A stretch of DNA of 13,238 nt, from contig JBKPCR010000437.1 in the NCBI GenBank assembly GCA_046727435.1, positions 1 through 13,238 of the forward strand. Direction: 5' to 3'. The first letter of the stretch is position 1. Each line of letters opens with the position of its first letter. Below, piece after piece: positions 1 through 8,282 of this stretch. The notes beneath the pieces were generated by a model. The model searched no databases. It was not told where the DNA came from and saw only the letters and a program-made list of their open reading frames with translations. The position numbers and the translations under genes are program-made. This stretch comes from CAVPRW01 sp046727435 [NCBI: bacterium]. GTDB lineage: Bacteria > Tectomicrobia > Entotheonellia > J063.

Positions 1-577
1 CCAGCCAGATACCCAGCGAGCAGAGTATCCATAAAGGAAAGGACAAGATCAGTCCCACTGACGACAGTGCAATGTCGAATGCCCTCTTAGCCAGCGAGCC
101 ATAGGGAGATATTCCTATCAGGGACTGGTGTTTTTCCAGCACATGGTCTCTGACGACCGGGGAAGGAGGAGAGTTGACTTCTAGCAAGCCCGTCGTTCGC
201 CAGGTAGTATCCAACACACCCGCTAGCGCGCCCAGAATATTCACCGCCAGCGCCAGGAAATCCACAGATCGGACGGGGATCGCCGCCTGATACAGACTCA
301 GGAGCAGACTGAAAGCGACGACCGAGAGGAACGCTAGTCGAATCCGTCTTTCGTATGTCTTTCCCCAGACACGCACCGCCAACGCGTTATAGACGAAGAT
401 GGATAGGGCGAACGAGAGGCCAAAGTACAGGGCATAGCACCACCAACTTTCCCCGTGCGTATTGAAAACGAGTCGATCAGAGGTAACGAGGAAGAGCAGA
501 AGCACGCAGATGGCGGTACCGTCTGTCAAAGCGGGGAGGACGGCGACCCTTTGCTCGCGCTCAGTTTCAATCGTCAT
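1..577 (-). CDS. Polyprenyl-phosphate glycosylphosphotransferase (bacterial sugar transferase), N-terminal part, cut by left edge
   Basis: This reading frame starts with ATG at 577 and stays open to the window edge, giving 192 residues with the C-terminus missing. Residues 164-192 begin with KRAFDIALSS and continue into a hydrophobic segment with a proline at 181. This is the conserved entry into the bacterial sugar transferase domain (PF02397), whose members transfer a sugar 1-phosphate from a nucleotide sugar to undecaprenyl phosphate at the inner membrane and so start repeat-unit synthesis. Before it lie about four hydrophobic segments, roughly at residues 20-33, 46-64, 81-98 and 105-122. 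Only about 40 residues separate the last of these from the catalytic-domain helix, so the large central domain of WbaP-type enzymes appears to be absent. The start overlaps the upstream amidotransferase stop as ATGA, with GGGA six bases before the ATG, which suggests translational coupling. The catalytic residues lie outside the window, so the sugar cannot be guessed. Confidence 0.82.
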   Translation of the reverse strand, partial: MTIETEREQRVAVLPALTDGTAICVLLLFLVTSDRLVFNTHGESWWCYALYFGLSFALSIFVYNALAVRVWGKTYERRIRLAFLSVVAFSLLLSLYQAAIPVRSVDFLALAVNILGALAGVLDTTWRTTGLLEVNSPPSPVVRDHVLEKHQSLIGISPYGSLAKRAFDIALSSVGLILSFPLWILCSLGIWL

Positions 578-2475
578 CTCTTGTCCCTTTCGTACCGTTC
601 GTACCACAAGTTGAACATCAGCAAAGCCCAGATGTTCCGACTGTAATCAGCCCGGCCGGCAAGGTGATCGCTTACCAGGCGTGACACGCTTGCATGATTG
701 AAGAGCCCCTGAGCTTTGATTCGGGCTGGCTCAAGGGCGTCCTGAACCAATGGCCGCAGCTCATGCTTCAGCCACATGGGCAAAGGGACATTAAAGCCAC
801 CTTTGCGCTTCTTGAGCGTCTGTCGAGGCAGGATCTCGCGCATGGTCGCCTTCAGCAAGTGCTTTAACCGCAGGCCCGGCATTTTGAGCCAAGCGGGCAG
901 GCGAAACATGAACTCGACGACGCGATAATCCAGAAAGGGGACCCGGACCTCCAGGGCATTGGCCATGCTCATGCGGTCCACCTTGACCAGGATGTCATCG
1001 GCCAGGTAGACCTTAGTGTCAGCGTAAAGGAAACGGTTGAGCAGATCGTGCTGGGACACCGCCTCATAGTACTTCCGGAATACGGGATAAGTGTCTAAAG
1101 AGCTGTCCAAGGAGGCCAGGATGTCAGCAGATAAGATGGCCCGCTTGAGGTCATCGTCAAAGAAGGCTTTCCAGGCATAGTGCCGCTGTCCTGGTTCTAG
1201 CAAGGCGTAGTTGACGAAGCGTCTGGCTTTGAAATCGAGGCTAACTTTGCCATCCGACACGGGCAGGCGCTGCACCAGAGCCGGCAGAAGGCCACGAGTG
1301 AGGAATCCTGGCAGGTGATCGTAGAGCCTGGCCAGCTTATCGGCTTGATAGGTGAGATAGCCGGCGAAGACCTCGTCGCCGCCATCGCCCCCCAGGGCCA
1401 CCGTCACGTGTTGGCGGGTGAGTTGGGAGAGATAGTAGGTAGGAATGGCGGAAGAGTCGGCGAACGGCTCGTCGAAGGCGTAGACGAGCTTTGGCACCAG
1501 TTCGGCGACTTCGGGAGTGACGGTGAGTTCAGTATGGTCCGTCTCAAAGTGCTGGGCGATGAGGCGGGCATAGGGCAGCTCGTCAAAGGAGGGGTCGTTG
1601 AAGCCGATAGAGAAAGTCTTAATCGGCCCGTTGTGAGCACGGCGCATCAGCGCGACGACGGTACTGGAATCCAAGCCACCGCTCAGGAACGCCCCCAGAG
1701 GGACATCCGACAGCAGGCGACAGCGCACGGCGTCGGTGAGGAGATCACTCAGCTCGGCCTGAACGTCTGCCAGCGGCCGAGCGTCGACCGCCGACGGTGG
1801 AACGAGGCTCAAGTCCCAATACTGGCTGAGGGTCATCTGTCCTTCCTGATAGAGGAGCAGGTGACCGGCCTCCAGCTTGCGGATCTCCTGGTAAATCGTG
1901 TACGGGGCGGGGATGTACAGGAGGGAGAGGTAGTGGCTCAAGGCCTGGAGGTCGATCGTCGGTCGTAGCCCATCGGCCAGCAGGGCTTTCATCTCCGAAC
2001 CAAAGAGGAAACGGTCCGACAGTTGCGCGTAGAAGAGGGGCTTGATCCCCAACCGGTCACGGGCCAGCACCAACCGGTGCCACTTCTCATCCCAGAGGGC
2101 GATGGCGAACATACCGTTCAAGTGGCGGACGAAATCCAGGCCGTATTCCTCATAGAGGTGGACGATGACCTCGGTATCGGTGTGCGTGTAGAAGCTGTGG
2201 CCGCGGGCTTCCAGATGGCGGCGCAGGTCGGGGAAGTTGTAGATCTCACCATTGTAAACGGTCCAGACGCTTTGATCTTCGTTGTGGATCGGCTGCTTAC
2301 CGGTGTCGAGATCGATGATCGACAGCCGCCGCATGCCCAGGCCGACGTTGCCGTTGAGATAGAAGCCGTCGTCGTCGGGGCCACGGTGAACCAGCCTCTG
2401 GCACATGGCGGCCAATGCCTCGGGCTCGACCGCACGGTCTTGCTGGTGGTAGATCTTACCCGTGATGCCGCACAT
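574..2475 (-). CDS. asnB: Asparagine-synthase-type glutamine amidotransferase (first copy, left)
   Basis: This 633-residue protein has the two-domain layout of glutamine-hydrolysing asparagine synthases. The N-terminal class II glutaminase domain starts MCGI, placing the catalytic cysteine at residue 2, and has RGPDDDG at 31-37, RLSIIDL at 50-56, NGEIYN at 75-80 and DTEV at 100-103. The synthetase domain has the ATP pyrophosphatase loop SGGLDSS at 265-271, DEPFADSS at 335-342 and GGDGGDEVFAGY at 362-373. The start at 2475 is preferred over an upstream in-frame codon at 2505 because the catalytic cysteine must follow the initiator methionine; AGG lies five bases upstream. In-cluster relatives such as WbpS of Pseudomonas aeruginosa O6 are linked to making sugar uronamides, and this context suggests the same kind of job rather than asparagine supply; that is inference. 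The start overlaps the preceding glycosyltransferase end by 20 bases, and the stop overlaps the next gene as ATGA. No key motif is missing. Confidence 0.92.
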   Translation of the reverse strand: MCGITGKIYHQQDRAVEPEALAAMCQRLVHRGPDDDGFYLNGNVGLGMRRLSIIDLDTGKQPIHNEDQSVWTVYNGEIYNFPDLRRHLEARGHSFYTHTDTEVIVHLYEEYGLDFVRHLNGMFAIALWDEKWHRLVLARDRLGIKPLFYAQLSDRFLFGSEMKALLADGLRPTIDLQALSHYLSLLYIPAPYTIYQEIRKLEAGHLLLYQEGQMTLSQYWDLSLVPPSAVDARPLADVQAELSDLLTDAVRCRLLSDVPLGAFLSGGLDSSTVVALMRRAHNGPIKTFSIGFNDPSFDELPYARLIAQHFETDHTELTVTPEVAELVPKLVYAFDEPFADSSAIPTYYLSQLTRQHVTVALGGDGGDEVFAGYLTYQADKLARLYDHLPGFLTRGLLPALVQRLPVSDGKVSLDFKARRFVNYALLEPGQRHYAWKAFFDDDLKRAILSADILASLDSSLDTYPVFRKYYEAVSQHDLLNRFLYADTKVYLADDILVKVDRMSMANALEVRVPFLDYRVVEFMFRLPAWLKMPGLRLKHLLKATMREILPRQTLKKRKGGFNVPLPMWLKHELRPLVQDALEPARIKAQGLFNHASVSRLVSDHLAGRADYSRNIWALLMFNLWYERYERDKR

Positions 2476-3715
2476 GCCAACCTGGGGTAGAGCGTTCAGC
2501 CGCAATCTGCTGGATCAACGCATCATACTGGCGGCTCACAGCCAGTCTCGAGTGGTGTTCGACGACATAGGTCCGCCCTCCCTGGCCCATGCGACGCCGG
2601 GCCTCGACCTCTACAGCGAGATTAAGGATTGCTTCGGCAAGTGCCTTGGGGTCTTCGGGGGGAACGACGAGGCCCGCCCCGGCCCGTTGGACGATATCCG
2701 CGACTTCGCTGCTGGCTTCGACAGCAGCGAGCAATGGGCGCCCGGCAGACATAATGCTGTAAGTCTTGGAGGGTACAGAGCCGCTGACGCGGCGGCGCAA
2801 CAGCACCAGGTGCAGATCAGCGCTGGCATAGACTTCGGCAAGACGCTCCAGCGGCTGGAAAGGGAGAAAGCGCACATTGGTCAAACGCCAGGCTCGGGCC
2901 TGAGCTTCCAACGAGGCTTTGCCAGTGCCCCGGCCGATCACCAGGAAGACGATATCTTGACTCCCGTGCAGGAACCTGGCAGCTTCCAGCAACGTCTCGA
3001 GCCCCTGAGATGCGCCGATGTTGCCGGCGTATGTCACCACAAAACGATCACTCAGCCCCTGCTCGGCAGACCAGTTGTTGTGCCGCGGCACAGGGCGTAA
3101 AGCATCGGTGTCCACGAAATTCGGGATCACGATCGCTTTGTGGGATGGGACACCCTTGGCAAGCAGATTGGCTCGATGGGCCTCAGACAATACGGTGACA
3201 GCGGCCGATTTGCGGTAGATGAAGTCTTCAACCTTGCGGAGGAAGGCGATCAAGCGAGGGTGGTACACGAGGCCCTGCTCGATGGCGACGTCCGGGTAGA
3301 TGTCCTGCACGTTATAGATATAGGGTACATGCCAGAGCTGGCTGAGGATCCATTCGCTCAAGCCCAACGTGGGTGGAGGAGAAGGGGCGATGACGATGTC
3401 AGCGGCCCCGGCTTTGATCGCTCCCCACGTACCAGATACATTGAAGCTGAACCAGCTCAGGATCTTGTTAGCGGTGGAGCCCTCACGTCCGACGTACAGT
3501 GGCGTGCGTAGAATCTGAATGCCGTTGTGGCGCTCGCGCCGCAATCGCCAGCCGGCATAGCCCTCGTAGGGCCGGCCCTGGCCGTAATGCGGAAAGGCTG
3601 TCACCACGGCGACCTCATGCCCCAAATCTGCCAGGCCTTCGGCCAAAGCCGTCATGACAGGCGCGTTTGGAGCCGCGTCCGGCAGATAACAAAGAGTGAG
3701 CAGGAGAACACGCAC
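2456..3715 (-). CDS. Glycosyltransferase family 4, WbuB-like branch
   Basis: This 419-residue protein has the GT-B fold signature of retaining family 4 glycosyltransferases, which move a sugar from a nucleotide donor to a lipid-linked acceptor on the cytoplasmic face of the membrane. The N-terminal acceptor domain begins RVLLLTLCYLPD and carries the APSPPPTLGLS stretch at 110-120 and QDIYPD at 137-142, typical of the WbuB/WcaI-like branch. The C-terminal donor domain has TYAGNIGASQGLE at 228-240 and PSKTYSIMSAGRP at 315-327. The usual E-x7-E second glutamate position is occupied by serine in this last motif, as I recall is common in this branch. The start is GTG at 3715, only 10 bases after the methyltransferase stop, without a strong ribosome binding site. 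The C-terminus overlaps the downstream amidotransferase start by 20 bases. Donor sugar unknown; N-acetyl-fucosamine-type donors are known for WbuB, but this is not provable here. Confidence 0.9.
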   Translation of the reverse strand: MRVLLLTLCYLPDAAPNAPVMTALAEGLADLGHEVAVVTAFPHYGQGRPYEGYAGWRLRRERHNGIQILRTPLYVGREGSTANKILSWFSFNVSGTWGAIKAGAADIVIAPSPPPTLGLSEWILSQLWHVPYIYNVQDIYPDVAIEQGLVYHPRLIAFLRKVEDFIYRKSAAVTVLSEAHRANLLAKGVPSHKAIVIPNFVDTDALRPVPRHNNWSAEQGLSDRFVVTYAGNIGASQGLETLLEAARFLHGSQDIVFLVIGRGTGKASLEAQARAWRLTNVRFLPFQPLERLAEVYASADLHLVLLRRRVSGSVPSKTYSIMSAGRPLLAAVEASSEVADIVQRAGAGLVVPPEDPKALAEAILNLAVEVEARRRMGQGGRTYVVEHHSRLAVSRQYDALIQQIAAERSTPGWHVRHHG

Positions 3716-3725
3716 GGGAGGGAAC

Positions 3726-4808
3726 TTACCGTTGCCCTTTGGCTACCCAGCCATGCTTGTGGGGGCGTTCGATCGAAAGCCCGCGCAAGCCGCTGAGCCA
3801 TTCCTGCAAATCCGCCTTGCTCAGATAATGCGTGTAAGGCGGCTGCAGACGGTCGAAGAAGGCGTAGGCGATATCTTCATGGCTGAAACCCGTCCAAGCC
3901 GCATAGGGGAAGCGACCGGCGACTGCGACGGGGAGTAGCCGTTGGGTGAGACATAGAGGGGAGAGATACGAGAGACGAAAGGCGTGGGCAAACCATTGGC
4001 AGAGGCGAAATTTCGCTGCGAGCGACCAGTGAGAGGTCAGCCAGCGCAGCCATACTAAGTGGGAGAGGCGGTACACCAGCGACATACCTTCCAGGCCATA
4101 GACCCAGATCCAGAACCGACCGCCGGGAGACAGCAGCGGTTGAAGGGCGCGGAATCCGTCGGGTGGGCTGGCCAGATGGTGCAACACACCGATGCTGTAG
4201 ACGACATCAAAGATGTCGGAGCGAAACGGGGGACGCGTGAGATCACCCTGGACCAGATGGACACCGTCAAGTCCATCCAGGAGCGCTTGGGCATGGAGAA
4301 GCCCCCCTTCACTTATGTCTAGCCCGACGACATCCGCCACCCCATAGTCACGCACAGCGGCCATGAACCGCCCGCCCCCGCAGCCGGCGTCTAACACCAC
4401 CCGCCCTTCCAGGCTCTGCAGATCATCAATTCCCAGGGCCAAATATTCACAGAAGTTCTGGCGTGTCAGATCTAGATCAGCAGCATGGCCAATTGGAGGC
4501 ACACCAACTTGAGAACGGCTGGACTGCTTGCGGAGATGATGGGTGTCGTAACCCTTGGCGGTGCGTAGCGTGCCTTCCACCCATTCACAGTCTGTTTTCG
4601 GTGCAGCCCTCCGGAGATCTTTGGGGAGCATCCGAGGAATCCCTGCCTTAATAGGGTAAATCCCGTCACAAACGGCGCAGACAAGGGACCCTTCTTCGAT
4701 TTCTGGCGGCCTGCCGTTGTCGCAACGTTCCTCTATGACGTGCAGACGTAGTGCATCAGAGCGACAATCAGGGCAGACCAGAAAATCCAAAAATCGCGGC
4801 TGCATCAT
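3726..4808 (-). CDS. Class I SAM-dependent methyltransferase with N-terminal Trm112-like zinc ribbon (second copy)
   Basis: This 360-residue protein opens with a small zinc ribbon of the Trm112-like type: CPDC at 12-15 and CAVC at 44-47, followed by YPIKAGIPRML. The Rossmann methyltransferase core follows, with the SAM-binding motif VLDAGCGGGRF at 138-148, an acidic residue after strand 2 (VGLDIS, D164) and IGVLHHL at 206-212. The family transfers a methyl group from S-adenosylmethionine; in polysaccharide clusters such proteins are plausible sugar or tailoring methyltransferases, but the substrate is not shown by sequence. The start is ATG at 4808 (a second ATG follows directly) behind a GGGGGG run about four bases upstream. 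It lies 21 bases after the hydrolase-like gene and 10 bases before the next glycosyltransferase. Residues 240-300 contain several hydrophobic or aromatic-rich stretches, perhaps a membrane-associated or substrate-binding insert. It is a divergent paralogue of the methyltransferase at 7293-8282. Confidence 0.85.
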   Translation of the reverse strand: MMQPRFLDFLVCPDCRSDALRLHVIEERCDNGRPPEIEEGSLVCAVCDGIYPIKAGIPRMLPKDLRRAAPKTDCEWVEGTLRTAKGYDTHHLRKQSSRSQVGVPPIGHAADLDLTRQNFCEYLALGIDDLQSLEGRVVLDAGCGGGRFMAAVRDYGVADVVGLDISEGGLLHAQALLDGLDGVHLVQGDLTRPPFRSDIFDVVYSIGVLHHLASPPDGFRALQPLLSPGGRFWIWVYGLEGMSLVYRLSHLVWLRWLTSHWSLAAKFRLCQWFAHAFRLSYLSPLCLTQRLLPVAVAGRFPYAAWTGFSHEDIAYAFFDRLQPPYTHYLSKADLQEWLSGLRGLSIERPHKHGWVAKGQR

Positions 4809-4829
4809 GACCCCCCAACTGATCGCCTT

Positions 4830-6062
4830 CTACCTAGCTTGTGGTGACTTAAACAGGATCAAGCCTGATCGCTTCTCAACCTTTGCCTGTTGGATCTTAT
4901 TCCCTGCAAGTGTAAATAAGGGGCTATTCAGGTTGAAGTCCATATTCCTCTCCGATGGGTTCCAGAAAACCTGCCCATTGGAGAAATCGCGAATATACAC
5001 TCCATCTCTGATGATGGGTTTACCGAGAGGCCGGCCCACGGGTATAGCTTGCTCCCGTATCCCGATGTCCGATTGGACATCCTTAGGGTCAAAAAGGCGA
5101 ACCCTGTAGAAGGTATGATCCCCCATACTGGTAAGATACGCGGCAAGGCTGTATCGAAGGTAGTGCTGGACTTCTGGCTGGCTCAGCGCCGGAGTCACCG
5201 CCTGACACTGATACGTCGCTTCAACAAGAGCGATCTTACCAGAACCCTCCATTGCCCTTAGACGGTTAACATAGGCTATTGACGTGCGAGCATCCTGCAG
5301 GCGCTCGCAGTACTGACGGCAGAATTGCTCCACAAAGATCCCGTCCGCCCATTTGAGGTATTGTACATTGTCATCCGGCCATCCTATACGGAGCCCATTA
5401 TACATAATAAAAAGCTTTGGATTCTGGTGCCTGAAACCCTTCATCAACCTCTCAACCGAACGCTCAAAGAGTTCACAGCCAATATTTTTCTTCAGCCAGG
5501 TTTGGCAAAATAAATTATCTAAGAATACGCCATTATAACCATATTTCTGAGCCACCTGAACGTTGAATGTCACCAGGTAGTCGATATAGCCTGGATGGCC
5601 CAGGTTCATCAGCCAGTATGCTCCTCTTTTGATCCGTTTCCCTCCTTCGTGCAAGAACCACTCGTCATGCTGGCTCACCTCAGCCCAATCGATCTGGGTC
5701 TCCGCACGCCCATAGCCGATCTCATAGACTAGGACTTTTGCATCGGGCCGGCTCTTGCGTATAAGATTGAGGAGACCATACGGATATGAATCCCCTTTTC
5801 CCTTCCCGACTTTGCTAAAGAAGAAGTTGGCATCGAGCAAGCTTTCCAGCCGTTGCCCTGTGACCTCTCCAAAGTAACCAAGGAAATTGAAACGGTGTAC
5901 GCTTTCAGGCTCGGCAATTTCCGCCGCAACAGCGCATGAGAGGATACTAAGGCATAGAAGGGTAGGGATCCCTTTCAAGGCAGACTTCCAGCCGCCTTGT
6001 AGAAGGCCAAACAGCCGCTGTAAACATGCAAAAATAAGCAAACGCAGCGCCGGACCCTGCAT
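4830..6062 (-). CDS. Exported putative glycoside hydrolase, GHL15-like TIM barrel
   Basis: This 410-residue protein carries a hydrophobic export segment at about residues 31-47 ending in AVAA, which looks like a signal peptidase I site or a membrane anchor. The rest resembles the putative glycosyl hydrolase family GHL15 (PF14885): LGYFGEV near 61-67, a barrel strand with VLVYEIGYG at 110-118, GHPGYIDYLV at 155-164, NGVFLDNLF at 177-185 and the C-terminal RDFSNGQVFWNPS at 358-370. D182 in VFLDN and E245 in IFVEQF are candidate acidic catalytic residues, inferred from position at strand ends. The ATG at 6062 has a strong AAGGTGA ribosome binding site four bases upstream, but an in-frame TTG at 5978 with GGAAG six bases before it would give a more canonical signal peptide. 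In this locus it may trim, release or degrade the polymer outside the cytoplasm. Activity in this family is poorly characterised, so substrate is unknown. GC content is lower than in the genes to its left. Confidence 0.75.
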   Translation of the reverse strand: MQGPALRLLIFACLQRLFGLLQGGWKSALKGIPTLLCLSILSCAVAAEIAEPESVHRFNFLGYFGEVTGQRLESLLDANFFFSKVGKGKGDSYPYGLLNLIRKSRPDAKVLVYEIGYGRAETQIDWAEVSQHDEWFLHEGGKRIKRGAYWLMNLGHPGYIDYLVTFNVQVAQKYGYNGVFLDNLFCQTWLKKNIGCELFERSVERLMKGFRHQNPKLFIMYNGLRIGWPDDNVQYLKWADGIFVEQFCRQYCERLQDARTSIAYVNRLRAMEGSGKIALVEATYQCQAVTPALSQPEVQHYLRYSLAAYLTSMGDHTFYRVRLFDPKDVQSDIGIREQAIPVGRPLGKPIIRDGVYIRDFSNGQVFWNPSERNMDFNLNSPLFTLAGNKIQQAKVEKRSGLILFKSPQAR

Positions 6063-6073
6063 AATTTCACCTT
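6063..6073 (-). promoter_or_regulatory. Ribosome binding site deciding the ATG start of the GHL15-like gene
   Basis: Read on the minus strand, AAGGTGA lies four bases before the ATG at 6062. It is the clearest Shine-Dalgarno match in the window, and it supports the longer protein over the alternative TTG at 5978. Confidence 0.6.
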
Positions 6074-6090
6074 AACGGCATCCGCTCGAA

Positions 6091-7272
6091 CTAGGAATAT
6101 CTATTCATTGCGAGTAGCCGATTGTATAGCTCTTGCACCTGTAATACGTGTATTTCGTGGACAAACATGCTTAAGACACGCTGTCGGCCAGCTGCCCCCA
6201 TTCGCTGAGCCCATGGAGGGTCGGAAAGCAGCTTTACAATGGCGTTTCCAAGGGCATGCACATCACCCGCTGGAACTACCAGGCCGTTCTGTCCGTCTAT
6301 TACTTCTTCGGGGCTCCCACCCACATCTGTCACAACAATCGGGCGTTCCATGGCCATCGCTTCTATCGGTACACGTGGTCCCGCCTCAGTCAGCGAGGGC
6401 TGGACCACTACATCCAATGACGCTAGGATGTCTGGTATATCACGGCGCGGCCCTAAAAAGCGGATCGCTTTTGTCAATCCATGCCTCGCTGCCAATTGTT
6501 GAACCTGGTGATAGTAGTCTATGCCATTGGTTAGGTGGGTGCCTCCGACAATGACAAATTGCGCGTGCGGAATCCGCTCACGAACCAAGGCACAAGATTT
6601 TACAAAATAATGATGCCCCTTGCGAGGTTCAAAATTGGCGATCATGCCGACCAACGGTTGACCGTCTTCGACACCCAGCTCTGACCGCAGGATCGGGTGG
6701 GAGCGGCGAGGGTCAAAGGCTGCCACGTTCAGCCCATTATAGATGACTTGGATCAGCTCCGGGCGCACTCCACTTGTCATATAGGCACGTTTGACCGCAT
6801 GGGAGGTTGCAATTAGCGTAGGATTGAATTTGTTCAAGGCTAAGGTTGTTAACCTTCCAACCCAAGGGGGAGAAAGCATGCTGAGCCCACGGAGGTGAAA
6901 AATTGTTGGAACGTGCGCCATCTTCGCAGCGGGTCCTCCAACCCAACAAGCCTCAGAATTCACATGCACCAAGCAAACGTCTTCCCGAAGGATTAAGCGC
7001 GCGAGGCGCCGTGCAGAAGCCCACATGGCAGACCAGAACTTCAACTGACGAATTGGAGATAAGGAACGCGGAGTCGTTCGTATTCCTGAATCAAAGTAAA
7101 CTTCTGCCCCAAGCTGTATAAATTCCTCTGCGACGGCGCCAGCGGCAGCCAAAACCACCAATGGCGAAAAGCTCGCCCTATCAAGATTGGCCACTAATGC
7201 CCGAAGGCTCTGATGCGGCCCACATTCCCAGTGATACGGTTGGATATACAGAATCCGAGAGGGCTTCGCCAT
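6091..7272 (-). CDS. Glycosyltransferase family 4
   Basis: This 393-residue protein is a GT-B retaining glycosyltransferase. The N-terminal domain has ILYIQPYHWECGPHQSL at 7-23, a variant of the glycine-rich acceptor-side loop near strand 1. The donor domain has MIANFEPRKGHHYF at 210-223, with K219 in the usual phosphate-contacting position, and a full E-x7-E motif in EAGPRVPIE (E296 and E304), followed by VVTDVGGSPEEV at 313-324. The open frame reaches back to 7521, but that extension overlaps the methyltransferase gene by more than 200 bases and reads as low-quality sequence. The ATG at 7272 gives the proper family N-terminus and sits 20 bases after the preceding stop. The next gene begins 28 bases downstream. 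It probably adds one sugar to the lipid-linked repeat unit; donor and linkage cannot be read from sequence. Confidence 0.92.
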   Translation of the reverse strand: MAKPSRILYIQPYHWECGPHQSLRALVANLDRASFSPLVVLAAAGAVAEEFIQLGAEVYFDSGIRTTPRSLSPIRQLKFWSAMWASARRLARLILREDVCLVHVNSEACWVGGPAAKMAHVPTIFHLRGLSMLSPPWVGRLTTLALNKFNPTLIATSHAVKRAYMTSGVRPELIQVIYNGLNVAAFDPRRSHPILRSELGVEDGQPLVGMIANFEPRKGHHYFVKSCALVRERIPHAQFVIVGGTHLTNGIDYYHQVQQLAARHGLTKAIRFLGPRRDIPDILASLDVVVQPSLTEAGPRVPIEAMAMERPIVVTDVGGSPEEVIDGQNGLVVPAGDVHALGNAIVKLLSDPPWAQRMGAAGRQRVLSMFVHEIHVLQVQELYNRLLAMNRYS

Positions 7273-7292
7273 TGGGGTCTCGCGAAACGGGC

Positions 7293-8282
7293 TTAGAAGG
7301 GTCGGGTACCTCGGCCGACCAGTTGACCACACTTGAACACAGTAACGTTCCCCAAGCCTGCTTCTTGAAACCAGGCTAGCAGTGTAGCTCTTGTTTGAGG
7401 TAAATCGAAGCGCGGCGCGAGCATATCGAAAGTATCCAGAACCGCCCATTCCCGGAGTTGCTGCTCTGTCAGTGGATATATGCCTTCGTAATTGGCGATC
7501 GGAAGTAGATATCGCAACCAACGACCGATCCTAGGCGTTTTACTTAACACCCGGCTGATGGGTAAGAAGAGGGGAACGCATTTTTCGACCAGCCCAAAAA
7601 GCTCCTCGTGCCTCATGCGTCTCGTCAGCGGTCGCAGCCAGTTTTTGACGTGGAGGAAAGACTTCCAAGATTTTGGGTAAACATCTACGGCTATTTTTCC
7701 CCCCGGCTTCAGTTGACTCGCCAGGGACATGAACGCTTTGCGCACCTCGGGAGTGTGCTGTAGGACGCCAAAACAGTATACAAAGTCAAACTGACAAGGC
7801 TTGAATGGAATCTTATAAATGTCAGCCTGCAAAATATGAAGCCGCGGATGTGGGCCAAGAGTCTGCCAACAAGCATCAATAGCAGTGGAGTAATCGAAGG
7901 CAAAGACCTCTGCCCCCATCGACAATGCCACCTCGGCGAACCGACCAGCCCCACACCCGGCATCCAAGACAGCCGCATTGGCCAATATCTCAGGTGACCA
8001 ACCTGTTTGGGAGGCAAAGCGCTCGCGTGAAATTGTTGTTCCAGAATGTGTATCCAATTGTGTCATTCGAAAGCGATTCCACTGAAACCCGAAGTTACGG
8101 ACATAGTCCTCACCCTCAATAAAGCGTGGGATATGCCGAGTGATCGGGTATGACTGCTCACATGCGGTGCAATGCAAGTTACCGGTGATGACTTCGCCTT
8201 CCAGCTCCTCGGCTGCCACCAACCTCAAATCCACCGTTCGGCATTGCGGGCATTGCAGTTTGCTGAGCAAAGACTTTTTCAA
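7293..8282 (-). CDS. Class I SAM-dependent methyltransferase with N-terminal Trm112-like zinc ribbon (first copy)
   Basis: From the chosen TTG start this is a 329-residue protein. Residues 8-53 form a Trm112-like zinc ribbon with CPQC at 11-14 and CTAC at 38-41, followed by YPITRHIPRF. FGFQWNRF at 64-71 is a link motif often seen in this methyltransferase group. The SAM-binding core has VLDAGCGAGRF at 105-115, FAFDYS with D130 after strand 2, and FGVLQHTPEV at 171-180. No in-frame ATG exists upstream of the ribbon. TTG at 8282 is preferred over TTG at 8303: its TTGA overlaps the amidotransferase stop by four bases, GGAG lies eight bases before it, and it puts the first cysteine at residue 11, close to residue 12 in the paralogue at 3726-4808. 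Its tight coupling to an amidotransferase suggests both act on the same glycan or sugar, which is inference. An O-methylation role is likely but not proven. Confidence 0.86.
   Translation of the reverse strand: MKKSLLSKLQCPQCRTVDLRLVAAEELEGEVITGNLHCTACEQSYPITRHIPRFIEGEDYVRNFGFQWNRFRMTQLDTHSGTTISRERFASQTGWSPEILANAAVLDAGCGAGRFAEVALSMGAEVFAFDYSTAIDACWQTLGPHPRLHILQADIYKIPFKPCQFDFVYCFGVLQHTPEVRKAFMSLASQLKPGGKIAVDVYPKSWKSFLHVKNWLRPLTRRMRHEELFGLVEKCVPLFLPISRVLSKTPRIGRWLRYLLPIANYEGIYPLTEQQLREWAVLDTFDMLAPRFDLPQTRATLLAWFQEAGLGNVTVFKCGQLVGRGTRPF

Noticed and set aside
1315-1968. 217-residue open frame on the plus strand
   Set aside because: It lies wholly antisense to the intact amidotransferase gene, shows no family motif, and is the kind of shadow frame expected opposite GC-rich coding sequence.
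2476-2505. Ten-residue extension of the left amidotransferase
   Set aside because: The catalytic cysteine must be exposed at the N-terminus after methionine removal, so MCGI at 2475 is the true start.
2462-3100. 212-residue plus-strand open frame opposite the WbuB-like glycosyltransferase
   Set aside because: It is antisense to a gene with clear family motifs, has no recognisable domain and no convincing start signal.
7273-7521. N-terminal extension of the GT4 gene starting at 7521
   Set aside because: It overlaps the methyltransferase coding end by over 200 bases and does not resemble a GT4 N-terminus; ATG at 7272 fits the family and the spacing.
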